DNA of 64,000 nt from the NCBI GenBank assembly GCA_032821775.1, contig JAVLRN010000015.1:1-64000 (forward strand), written 5' to 3'. The translations under genes were made by a program, and so were the position numbers. The notes beneath the pieces are model-generated. The model was not told the origin of the DNA. It did no database searches and saw only the letters and a list, made by a program, of their open reading frames with translations. Positions 22,657-33,616 of this stretch are shown here, one piece after another. The number at the start of each line of letters is the position of its first letter. Within the stretch, counting starts at the first letter, position 1. The DNA comes from Sanguinoderma infundibulare. Taxonomy: Eukaryota; Basidiomycota; Agaricomycetes; Polyporales; Polyporaceae.

Positions 22657-25600
22657 ATGACGGTTAGGTCTAGAGTGACACGTGCGACGCCGAGCGCGAT
22701 TCCCGGCGAATTTCCCCTCCCACCATCGCCAGAACCCTGGGAAGACGTTCCACTTCCTCCTTTGCCCGATTACTGGACAGATGTTCCCCTCCCACCGTCG
22801 CCGGATATTGCTGCGACACCCTTGACAGCATCACTACAAGTTTCCCCATTCACTCCACTCAGTGAGCTCTCGTCACTCGCGATGGATCCCCCCGATCTTC
22901 AAGCGCCGCAGCCAGCAGCGCACCTGCCACCCGCGATGCCCGCGCGCAACCACGTGACTGCGCCAGTATTCGACCCCGAGCGACCAAGAACCTTGTGCGG
23001 CTTTTGGCAAGACCTCGATGTGCTCTTTGACAGGTGCCAGGTTGCCGCCACCTGACCGCGCAAACGATGGGCGATTCGCTATCTCGAGGTCGAGGTCGCC
23101 GACTTGTGGGAGTCGCTCCCCTCATATGAGGATGCGTACACATTCGAACAGTGGAAGACGAGCGTGGCCGAGCTATATCCCGGTGCGGATGAGGCCCACA
23201 AGTACTTGGTCGCTGACATGGATAACCTGGTCGCGGGTCGCGCAGCAACGCCGATCACGATGCTCGGTGAACTCTCCAGTTTTCATCGGGACTTCCTCAT
23301 GATGACTACCTATTTGATTCAGCACCAGCGACTGTCGGTACTGGAACAGTTGCGACTTTTCGCGCGCGGCATCCAACCGCCCTTATGGGACCAGGTAGCC
23401 CAGCAACTCCAGATCAAGTTTGTCGACCACCATCCTGACGACCCCTACGCCCTCCGAGACGTTCTCGAGGCTGCACAGTTCATGCTTCATGGGATGCCGA
23501 CAACAGCGGTCACGACGCCAACCGCGCCTGCAGCGGCGACGGCGACGGCGGCGGCGACAGCAACTGGCGTCAAGCTGGAAGATATCGAGCCCTTCTTCTG
23601 AATGATGGTGCAGGTGATACGTGACAACGGCGCCGGGGCAGGTGCCACAGGGCCACCACAGCGCGCCGACTATGGGCGACTGCCACCGATGGGTTTCTGC
23701 CACTACTGCAGTGACGCGGGCTGCCAGGTTCGCACCTGTCAGTTCGTCGACGAGGACATCAATGTGGGTCGTATCACACGGAACAATGATGGGAAGGTCG
23801 TTTTACCCAACAGGCAATTCGTACTGCGCAATCTACCCGGCCTGACCATGCACGACCACGCCTACGAGTGGCATCAGCACAATGCAACTGCGCCGGTAGG
23901 CCAGCTCCTCTTCCAGGTCGCACCAACGGCCCCAGCCACTGACACGACCAGCGATCGCATCGCCCAGCTCGAGCACAAGATCTTCGCCCTCCAACAAGCA
24001 AGGGAGAAGTTCGACGCAGTCGATATCATGACCATTCCCCAGCGACCGCGACCTGCAGCAAGAGTCAAGGAAGTTCCTGATGGGGGCCCCACGATAGCGA
24101 CCGCCAGTGGTTCCGGAACGAAGGCATCGGCCCCAGCCGCGACCAAGGCAACCGTGGCAGCCGCGCCAGCGTGGCCCGTCACCATCCTGCGACCACCGAC
24201 CCCGGCCACGTGACAAGGAGCGGCGCCCGAGCACCCGTTCACGGGAGCCCACGATGTGACTTATGCCCCGCCACGGATGACCAATGTCGGTGCAACACTG
24301 CGACTGGCGAGCGGTAAAGAGCGCGATCCAGCCTACTGCAACACGGTCCCGGTCTACCAGCCCAAGTTGATCGATGAGGTCTACTCGCGTGCAATGAAGA
24401 CACCAGTGATCACGCTCTCTGTCGAGGAGCTCCTCTGCATCGCGCCCGACGTGCGCACTAAGTTCCACGAGGCGATCACCCCAAAGCGCATACCGACTGA
24501 GCCACGCACAGTCACCTTTGCCAATGCGGCCAGCGACGACAAACTTGCAACCACGTGGTCCTGTCACGGCGAACCCCTGGAGCCGGGCGCGCTAGTAGTC
24601 CCTGACCTGTACAACGTCTACCTCTCATGACTCGGCCCCGGCCAAGAGCCGCAGCCGCTTGTGGTCGCAAAGGAGTCATATGCGCTGCGCTCGATCGTTG
24701 GCTGTCTCGATGGTAAGATCGACATCGAGGGAACCTTGGACGGCGGGGCACAAATTGTCTCGATCTCTGAGGGCCTCTGCCACCACGCGGCGCTCTTCTA
24801 TGATCCAACTGTGCAGCTGTACATGCAGTCAGCGAACGGGGCAGTCGACCCGTCGCTAGGTATCATTCGCAATGTGCCCTTCCTTGTCGGTGGTATTACG
24901 CTCTACCTACAGGTTCATGTCATTCGCAACGCACCTTACGACTTGCTCCTCGGTCGCCCCTTCAATGTCCTGACACGGAGCGTCATCAAGAACTTCGACA
25001 ATGAAGACCAGACGATCACGCTCGAGTGTCCAAACACACGACAAGTCATGACCATCCCGACGTGACCGCGAGGCCAGCCGACCTTTCAGTTTCACATCGA
25101 CAACAAGCGCGCCAAATCCATTTGAGGACGGGTCGCCCGACAGCGACTACACCCTCATCATTGACGACACTCCAGGGGGCCCCATTATCTCTGCCTATAC
25201 CCACGTCGCTGACGACTCTATTCCTATTCCAGCTCTCTATTTATCGGCCTGCGACCAACTACACGATCGTGCGACCGTGTATTTCTCAACTAATCTCACA
25301 ACTACTAGCAAAAAATGTCGTGCGACAAGCACGACGACCCTGGCGACATCACCAACCACTGCGACCTCGGACTCTTTCTCTCTCCTCGCGTCTCCAGTTT
25401 CTCCTGCATCTCCCTCTCTTGACATCGCTCTCTCTCTCTTCTTTATGCACCCCTGTTCTTCCTCACCTTCTTTCATATTCTCTTTTCTGACCAAAAACGG
25501 TCGCAGCTACTTCGCGCTGCAATCGCAAGATACCCCTGCAAATGTTTTCCTCACCACATGCGACTCCGTTACGAAAGGCCTCATTACCAAGAAGAAGTAC

Positions 25601-28600
25601 AAGCCAGTCGCGCGCAAGGTGCAACCGGTCCTAGGCTCATGCCCCGAACAGTTTCGCGTTGTGCGCAACATCACCGGTGACCTGCTCGTGAACATGCCGA
25701 TCCTCCCCGACCATCCACCCGACTTCGTCCCGACTGGTCACTACACCCGCGAATGCATGGAGGCCCTCGACAAGAAGCTGCAACTCGACTTCCTCTGGCC
25801 CGAAGAGCGCAAGCTCCTCCACTATTTCATGTGTGTCCACAATGCGGTGTTCACGTGGACCGACGAGGAGCGCGGCTGCTTCAAGCCCGAGTTCTTTCCA
25901 CCGGTCGATTTTCCGGTCGTGCCGCACACGCCTTGGGTCCAGAAGAACATCCCGATCCTGCCGGGTCTCTACAAGGAGGTCTGCGACATCATCAAGCGCA
26001 AAATCGCCGCTGGCGTGTATGAGCCGTCAAATTCATCATATCGCAGTCGCTGGTTCTGTGTTGCGAAAAAGGATGGGAAGCCGCGCATCATCCACAGTCT
26101 CGAGCCGCTCAACGAGGTCATGATCGCGCACTCGGGAGTAACCCCAACCCCCGACTACCTCACTGAACAGTTCAGTGGGCGACTGTGCGGCTCGATGTAT
26201 GACCTCTACATTGGCTACGATGAGCGACTGATCGCAAAATCGTCGCGCGACCTCACGACCTTCCAGACTCCATTTGGCGCGTTGCGACACTGTACCCTCC
26301 CGATGGGGTGGTGCAACTCGGTACCTATCTTTCACGACGATGTCACTTACATCTTGCAGCCCGAGATCCCGGAGTGGACGGTACCATATATCGACGACGT
26401 CCCCGGCAAGGGCCCAAAGTCCGACTATCGCGACCGTGACGGCAAGTATGAGACCATCCTGCGCAACCCCGGCATTCGTCGCTTCGTCAAGGAGCACTTC
26501 GACAACCAGAATCACATCGTCACACACATGAGCCACGCCGGCGGCACCTACTCCGGGCCAAAGTCGATGCCCATTGACATCGAGAACATCGTCATCGGCC
26601 AGCGATGCACACCAATCGGGCAACAACCCGAACAGTCGTGCGTCGCCCTCATCGTCAACTGGGGACCGTGCGGGAACATATCGGAGATCCGTGCATTCAT
26701 AGGCACGGTCGGCATCCTGCGACTTTTCATTCGAAACTTTGCGAAGCGCACCTGGCCACTTGTGAAGCTCACGCGGAAGGACGTCCCCTTCGAGTTCAGC
26801 GATGAGCAACTCCGTGCGCAGGAGGACCTCAAAAAGGCGGTCATCGAGTCGCTGGCGCTCTGCGCGATCGACTATGAGTCGGGCGCGGCCATCATCCTCG
26901 CCGTCGACACTTCCTACATCGCGGTCGGCTTCCACCTCTGCCAGTGCGACATCGATGACCTGCGCAAGCGGTACTACAGTCACTTTGGATCAATAACGCT
27001 CAATGACAGGGAGGTGCGATTCTCGCAACCGAAGCTCGAGATCTATGGCCTCTATCGTGCCCTGCGGAACCTCAAGGTCTACTTGATCGGTGTTCGAAAC
27101 CTCATCGTCGAGGTCGACACGCGATACATTCAGGGCATGCTCCAGAACCCTGACATTTCTCCGAGCGCTAGCATTAATCGTTGGATCGTCGCGATACTGA
27201 CGTTCCACTTCACTCTAGTGCACGTCCCGGGAATGTTGCACGGACCCGACAGGTTGTCGCGGTGACCACCACAACCAGGCGATGAGCCATGCGATGACGA
27301 TGACGGCTTTGAGGACTGGATTGACAAAGTCCATGGCTTCCTGCACCAGATGCTGCTGACGCGACCGCGACAATGCGCCTCTCCCCTGCAACTTTTCATG
27401 ATCGCGTCTCCGACCAGGGACGGTCGGGATTTCAGTGAGGGGGAGGGATTGACCGACCAGGAGCTGACAAGCGACACTGCGATCACGATGAGCGACATCC
27501 CGACCTCTGACTTCACGCGACGAGCGAATGAGCGACTCGACAAGGTCAAGAGGTGGCTCTGCGACCTCCAACAGCCGGGCGACATCTCCGACAAGGCGTA
27601 TCTGCAGTTCATCAAGTACTGCCAGCAGCACTTCATCGACGGCGACCGGCTATGGCAGAAGGACTCCCATGGTGCACACAAGCTCGTAGTCGGCCTCGGC
27701 CAGCGACTCGCGATCCTCCGACAAGCGCACGATGACATAGATCATCGCGGCAATTATGTGATGTTGCAGCTCATCGCGGAGCGATTCTGGTGGCCGTCCC
27801 TTTGCGAGGACGTCACTTGGTACGTTCGCACTTGCCATCTCTGCCAGACGAGACAGACATGACAGGTCCTTATCCCGCCGACGGTCGCGACACCCGCATC
27901 ACTGTTTGCGCGAGTCCACATCGACACCATGCACATGCCCACCTCCGGCAGCTTCAAGTACATCGTCCAGGCGCGCTGCGCGATCTCGCACTACCCGGAG
28001 TGGCGCATGCTCTACGTTGAGACCGAGAAGACCCTCGGCGACTGGCTGTTCCAAGACGTCATCTGTCGCTGGGGCGGCCTCATGGAGATCATCACCGACA
28101 ACGGCGCGGCTTTCGTCAAAGCGGCTGGCTACCTCGCGCGCAAGTATCACCTCCGACATATCCGAATCAGCAGCTACAACTCACGGGTGAACGGCATCAT
28201 TGAGCGACCCCACTTCGACGTGCGACAGGTTCTGTTCAAGGCTGCCGATGGTGACGAGACCAAGTGGTCGCAAGTCGCTCATTTCGCCTTCTGGGCAGAA
28301 AGGATAACTACGCAACATCGCATGGGCTGCTCACCATACTTCGCGGCTACAGGTTGTCATCCGATCCTGCCATTCGACATCGGCGAAGCGACCTATCTGC
28401 TCCCACTGCCCAACTCGATCCTGTCGATGACCGATCTCATCATGCAGCGCGTGACAGCACTCCAGAAGCGGCAAGACCAGATCGCCGACCTCCAGTCCAA
28501 TGTCTACTGAGCGCGACTTCGAGCAGTGTACAAGTTCGAGTGCGACCACGCGACGACCATCCGTGACTTCAACTTCAAACGCGGCGACCTTGTTCTCCTC

Positions 28601-28924
28601 CGACACACGCAGATCGAGAAGGCCCTCAACTGCAAAATGTGACCACGATACCTCGGGCCGCTTGTTGTCCTCGCCCACAACCGCGGAGGAGCGTACGTTG
28701 TCTGTGAACTCAACAGGACAGCATTTCACCAACCAGTCGCGGCCTTCCGACTCCTCCCCTACCTCGCGCGACAATCGATCGACATCGCCGACGAGCTCCT
28801 CGACATCTCGCAAAAGCGATTCGGGGAAATGAAGAACACCGACGACGTGGGTGTTGAGGATGATCATGCGGCTGGCGATGCGATATTGCTGAACAGTAGC
28901 AACGAGATGGGCGATACGGACTAG
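22657..28924 (+). pseudogene. Ty3-type gag-pol with nine in-frame TGA stops
   Basis: Gag starts at ATG 22657. Capsid-like helical sequence occupies 23060-23600. A zinc-knuckle-like CHYCSDAGCQVRTC, with Cys in place of His, lies near 23697. The protease (24660-25065) has LDGGAQIVSIS around the catalytic Asp and LLLGRPF later. Reverse transcriptase (about 25900-26700) has YIDDVP; RNase H is at about 26880-27265. Integrase (27480-28640) has the zinc-binding His/Cys set ending CHLCQ, and a DDE set in VHIDTM, ITDNGAAF and NGIIERPHF. TGA codons interrupt at 23053, 23599, 24211, 24628, 25063, 27263, 27860, 28508 and 28640. One frame change (+1) separates protease from reverse transcriptase near 25110. 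The terminal stop is TAG at 28922. Otherwise the frame is open, so decay is recent or selective. Confidence 0.93.
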
Positions 28925-29475
28925 TCGAGCTGAGTATCTGTTTTCATCGGTTATCCACTTTCATATCTCCCATATTGCGCTCCTTCTATCTTTTGCATAC
29001 TCCCAATCACCACTTCATAGTCTCTTGTTTATATTCTTTGCAACTTCAGACGCACCTTTGCGACCGATTTTTCCATTGCGACTTTGTCGTGATGGCGAGG
29101 GTTTTTGGCAATGAAGGACTTCACGCTGAGCCTTTCCCTTGGGAAACCTACCTTAGAACACACAGGCGTTCAAACCGAGATCAGATAGTATTATTGACTG
29201 GTGTATAATATAGGACTACTACGACCGAGGCGACACTGCGACACTGCGACACTGCGACTGCGACCAAGACTGTGACTGCAACAAGAAATAGACCGCGACA
29301 GCGACTGCAACAAGAAGACGACACGACAGCGACTGCAACTGGAATCATACAAGCCCCGAGGTGACACTATCTACACTACAATCCGGGACAAGACCAGAAC
29401 AGGATGAGATGACAAGAAAACTACAAGAAGAAAAGGGCAAGAAGAAGTCGTGACCGCGACGCGACAAGATGCGAC
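28925..29475. other. Internal spacer of the retrotransposon with GCGAC microsatellite
   Basis: A non-coding stretch between the pol stop and the stop of the antisense gene. At about 29225-29345 it contains tandem units close to CGACACTGC and GCGACTGCAACAAG. The same GCGAC word is frequent throughout the element. The convergent 3' ends of pol and the antisense gene meet here, so it probably holds both polyadenylation regions. Confidence 0.6.
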
Positions 29476-31424
29476 TTACTCCTCCATAGCTGCGGGCAAA
29501 GTCGCAGGGCCCCCCTCGCCATCGTCCTCGTGGTCGTCCTCACCCTCCGCATCCTCCGAGCCAGAGTCAGCCGATGACTCCCGGTACTCCGTGTCGTTGT
29601 CGTCGGTGGACTCGGGGGTCCAAGGCGACAGCTCCTGACTGAGCGCGACAAACTCACGCACTTGAGTGTCCTCGATGAGCTCAAGGAGGACCTCGGCCTG
29701 GGCGACGAGGGCCGAGCGGGTCGTGCGGAGACCACGGACGTAGGCGCGCCGCTCTGGCGACAAGTTGAGGAGGTTGAGGTCGTCGCCGCCATCGCCAGTG
29801 GTGGCGTTCCCTTGACCGGCGATGCGGGTATTGAGGGCGATGGTGATGGTGGGGAGGCCTTCCGCACAAAGAGTGCAGCGGAAGTCGCCGACCGGCGATG
29901 GGAGCCGGAGGGTGGTGGTGCGGGCGAAGGTGAGGTCGGCGAGTGGGTCAGGAGCAGAGGAGGGGCCAGCGACCGGAGGCGTGACACCACGCGGGCCGCT
30001 GTGGCCAGGGACAGCGCGTGCCGGGCGGGACTCCATGGGCGGGGGCGTCGCGCGACGCGTCCGACGAGCTCGGGTGCGGGGTGGCATTGCCTGCACGACC
30101 GAGCCCCGCTCATTCACCTTCCAGCACGGGGCTTGGCCGTCCTCGATGATGTGGCGGGAAGGCTGGATCGTGATCCCGCCTGCGACAAAAAGGGTCAGCG
30201 ACAGCGACGAGGGGAAGGAGGAGGCGTGACTTACCACACTCAAAGCCATGCCGATTGAACCAGGTCACGTATTGCTCTGAGCCAACCAAGCAGCCCTTCC
30301 ACGCCCCCGTGCACTTCACGCACTTGGCACGACCAGGCAGCAGGACACAAGTGGTCTCGCGCAGCTTGCCACAGTGGTCGCACTGCGCAAAAGGGTTAGT
30401 CACGACGCGAGACAGGAAGAGTGATGCGACTTACCGAGTACAGACTGAGGTCGATGGTGGGCTCGTCCACCGACTCCTCAGCCTCCTCCCCCTCCTCGTC
30501 CCCCATGGCTGCTGGTGGGGGTTGCGTGATGGTCACCAACTTTGCCTGACCCCGCTCGCGGCGCGTCAGTGAAGGAACGGTGGTGGCTGGTCGCACCTTC
30601 TTGGCAGGCGTGGGCTTGTTGCGGGCACCCTCACCAATGACCTCCACCGACCCCAACGAGGAGCGGGGGGTCCGATGATGCTTCTTGCGCTGGCCAGGGG
30701 CGGCGGGTGGTGGCGTAGGCAGTGGCGACGATTGAACGGCGGGAGCAGCGACCACGGCGGGGGCGACGGCGATGACGGTGGCGACAGCCACGGCGGTGGT
30801 GACCGCGCCAGCAATGGACGCACCAGAGATGTTCCACGACGTCGGGCACAACGTTGTGGGGTCGACGGTGGGAGGTGGCGGGGAGATGGTGAGGCCTGCA
30901 ATGGCAGTGGCGACGTCGGGTACAGAAGTCGGCGCGGGAGGAGCAGGCACGATGGCGGCAGGTGTGGCCAAGGGCTTGGCGCGTGACCTGGCGAGGAGTT
31001 GCGCAACCCAGGCGGCGCGCGAGGCCTCTGCGGCCTGGGCCTGCGCCAGGCGGTTGTAAGCACCAAGGAGGTGCAGACCGGCCCATGTGGGCCATGCCGC
31101 GGCCACCATGCTCCAGTACGCGGGGTACTCAAGGATAACACGGTCGGCGACCCGATGCACGTCCTCGGCAGCGGTGCCGGCATCCACCCAGACCCCCTGT
31201 GAACAAAGGAAGTCAGTGGTGACCCGAGTTGACAGCGCGCGACTTACAATTAGGTCGGCGATCGTCTCCCGCCAGTCTTGTTGCACCTCCTCCGACTGGC
31301 CGGGGCTGTTGAAGGGGTCGGTGAGGATGGCCTCGACGTTGTCGCGCGCCTTGTCGAGGGCGGCCTGGCGGAGGTCGTCGGTGGTCATGTGGGTCTTCTC
31401 CCTTGAAGCGGAATTGGCAGACAT
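29476..31424 (-). CDS. Antisense retroelement gene: Cys-cluster protein, 596 aa
   Basis: It lies on the opposite strand to gag-pol, between pol and the 3' LTR. Four exons (31424-31248, 31196-30435, 30382-30235, 30179-29476) have canonical GTAAGT donors, CAG acceptors and introns of 51, 52 and 55 nt. The 1791-nt frame has no internal stop. The N-terminal part (about 1-120) is helical and acidic/basic (contains DDLRQAALDKARDNVEAILT). An Ala/Pro/Val-rich linker follows. Exon 3 encodes six cysteines in the order C-x2-C-x7-C-x8-C-x2-C-x6-C, starting CDHCGKL, which looks like a small zinc-binding cluster. A Gly-Ile-Thr segment, a basic patch (RTRARRTRRA), a leucine-rich helix and a very acidic tail come last. 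Many basidiomycete hypothetical proteins have a similar Cys cluster. I cannot assign a function; DNA or RNA binding is a guess. Confidence 0.8.
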
Positions 31425-31502
31425 GGTGCGAGGGGGGCGAGGAAGTGGGTGAGACTGGCGAGGGTGAGGAAAGGAGGAGCGATGGTGGAACCATTGGCAA
31501 CC

Positions 31503-31516
31503 GGGTTTTTATGCAG
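31503..31516 (-). promoter_or_regulatory. TATA-like box of the antisense gene
   Basis: On the minus strand the sequence reads GCATAAAAACC about 80 bp before the antisense start codon, a normal distance for a fungal TATA-driven gene. It lies inside the element, 260 bp from the 3' LTR, so the gene has its own promoter rather than an LTR promoter. This is inferred from sequence only. Confidence 0.5.
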
Positions 31517-31763
31517 CGCGCGGCAACTTGGGCGACTTCTCGTGCCGGCTCCTCGTTAAGGAGCTGGGAGTGCAGGGTCGCCTGTTTAAGTCCACCCTTT
31601 GTCGCGCGACAGGCCAAAGAACCCCCCTTATCCGAGAGGAAGCACGAGAAGGCGTCCGACATAGGTCGCCACCTATCAAACTGTCAAGAAGAGAAGACCA
31701 CGTGGCGACGGCACCGCTGCCACAAGATGTTTCACTCGGCGACCAAGGACGGTCGAGATCACA

Positions 31764-31775
31764 GTGAGGGGGAGG
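31764..31775 (+). other. Polypurine tract
   Basis: GTGAGGGGGAGG lies immediately before the 3' LTR, where plus-strand DNA synthesis is primed in LTR elements. The preceding bases are also purine-rich. Confidence 0.8.
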
Positions 31776-32709
31776 TGATGCGCACCCGATGCTTCTGTCC
31801 GTGGAAGTTGACACAACTACCCCTTCCGGACAGTGCACCATGCAACGGCGCGGGAGTTCCCGAGTCACCAACGGCATCGGGGGTTGCGTGGCGTGCTGAC
31901 CCTACGGCGCGAGGTAAAGGCCTGGAACGCCAACGATCCCCATCGCCGGCGTGACTTCTCCGATCGGTCCGAGTTGGCGGCCACAGCGAGCTGGCCTGAC
32001 CGTCTGCACCACGCGCATGGTGGCGCAGTGGCGGGCCACAAGTTAAGTCGTTCAGCATCTTTGCAGTCGCATTGCGCGACTGGCTGCGGATCGTCTCTCA
32101 CTAGTTGGTCTCGGTGACAGGTACCGGCCGCGACTCCCGACTGCGACCGCCGACGACTAACGACATCGCGTGACCATGCGACGACAAGCCGAGCCAACCC
32201 CAAGTCGCATGACCGGTCGCGGCCACGCGGTGGTCGCTGACATTCTGACGGGTTTCCGACACAGGTTGTCGCAGGCGCTCATCGCCGCGAGGCAGTCTAG
32301 GCTATAGTCATCGTGCGTAGTTACAGGCAGGATGTACTTAACTCAGTCGACCGCCGCTTAGGGCACACAATCTTCGACCCCCACCTTTTACCTCTCATTT
32401 CTCTGACGAGCAAGTGCAACTCGACATCGTCCTCTGTCGGGTGTTGCTAGCGACTGCGATTGCGACTTGCAACAGCGACAGCAACCCCGACTACGACTTT
32501 TGCGACAGCGACTCGCCGCGCGACCCCGTCGCGGCTTTCACCCTCCAGCTTCGTTCGACTTTCCTTTCTTCTCCCCGGCACTGGTTACAGTCGTGACCAA
32601 AGGGAACCCGAGACCATACTCGCCCTCCACACCGGCGACGTCGCTCCGACCTCGCCTCCCTCAGCCCTCGGTCGTCCCAACTGTTCACAGGCCCTGGGAT
32701 AGTGTATCA
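31776..32709 (+). repeat. 3' LTR, 934 bp
   Basis: Same boundaries and length as the 5' LTR. Differences between the two copies are almost all transitions that remove a CpG in one copy, and both LTRs are affected. Confidence 0.95.
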
Positions 32710-32731
32710 ATGGACTCTTAGTCACACTGTG

Positions 32732-33616
32732 AAGGTTTCCTCAGCAACCATTAGCCAGGTCACCTCTCCTCGCTAACTAACACCATTCTATCACCTATAT
32801 CCAGGTTAAAACTGGCATTGGTGGGAGTGACATCAGTAAATAATACTCCACACACTTTCCTGACGTCTCTGAGGCCAAGGGTGGTCACCTATCCCTTTTT
32901 TTTCCAACTACCATATGTTATGTGACTCACCTTATTGAGACTGGGATGGCCAATACCACTGTTCAGGTCCACAATTCTTATAAGGATGCATTCCTCAGGA
33001 CTGTATGTGTCTATGTTATTCATTGTAGGGTGAAGGGATAAAGCACAATTGCAGTAATGATGAGGAAACACATTCAACTCAACATTGTATACAAGGCCAA
33101 GCAGTACAATGTCACTTTGTCAAAGAAATGCTAGACTATAAAGGAATGAATAAGGCTGATATCATCAGAGAAGACTAATATGAACAAAATTGGGTCATAT
33201 GAGAGGAAGTATATGTGGAAAAAGAGGGCAGAGAGGCTGAGTAACTAGATGGTTAACTGCATAATGAAGGTTAGAGGTGTTTCTTCATCGTTACTGCAAT
33301 TGTGCTTTATCCCTTCACCCTACAATGAATAACATAGACACATACAGTCCTGAGGAATGCATCCTTATAAGAATTGTGGACCTGAACAGTGGTATTGGCC
33401 ATCCCAGTCTCAATAAGGTGAGTCACATAACATATGGTAGTTGGAAAAAAAAGGGATAGGTGACCACCCTTGGCCTCAGAGACGTCAGGAAAGTGTGTGG
33501 AGTATTATTTACTGATGTCACTCCCACCAATGCCAGTTTTAACCTGGATATAGGTGATAGAATGGTGTTAGTTAGCGAGGAGAGGTGACCTGGCTAATGG
33601 TTGCTGAGGAAACCTT
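32732..33616. repeat. Large palindrome (340-bp arms, 206-bp spacer)
   Basis: The left arm 32732-33071 and right arm 33278-33616 are inverted copies that I can read as identical except for two or three bases at their inner ends (ATGATGAGG against ACGATGAAG). The arms start 22 bp after the 3' LTR, and the right arm runs directly into the dispersed repeat at 33614. The small open frames in each arm (for example 33277-33459) mirror each other and carry no known motif. A foldback-type transposon, or two head-to-head copies of one element, would explain this. Confidence 0.93.

Larger units (their letters stand above)
21436..32709 (+). mobile_element. Ty3-type (Metaviridae-like) LTR retrotransposon, 11.3 kb, with antisense gene
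   Basis: The element has two 934-bp LTRs in direct orientation, each beginning TGAT and ending ATCA. A primer-binding-site-like sequence lies three bases inside the 5' LTR, and a polypurine tract directly precedes the 3' LTR. Between them lie gag, protease, reverse transcriptase, RNase H and integrase in the Ty3 order on the plus strand, all interrupted by stops, and an intact spliced gene on the minus strand before the 3' LTR. No target-site duplication is visible (GACGG on the left, ATGGA on the right). The LTRs differ at roughly 30 sites in their first 370 bp, nearly all transitions at CpG. The element looks immobile by itself. Confidence 0.95.

Noticed and set aside
22657..28924. UGA read as an amino acid
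   Set aside because: Host genes here use TGA as a normal stop (GUP1, CK2 beta, small membrane protein), so general recoding is not supported; CpG deamination explains the pattern.
30675..31202. Plus-strand frames over the antisense gene (for example 30772-31059)
   Set aside because: Shadows of the GC-rich, Ala/Val-rich coding region on the other strand.
21431..32714. Target-site duplication around the LTR element
   Set aside because: GACGG on the left and ATGGA on the right do not match at 4 or 5 bp.
32889..33459. Matching 60-62 codon frames on both sides of 33.1 kb
   Set aside because: They are mirror images within the palindrome arms; no initiation context or domain.
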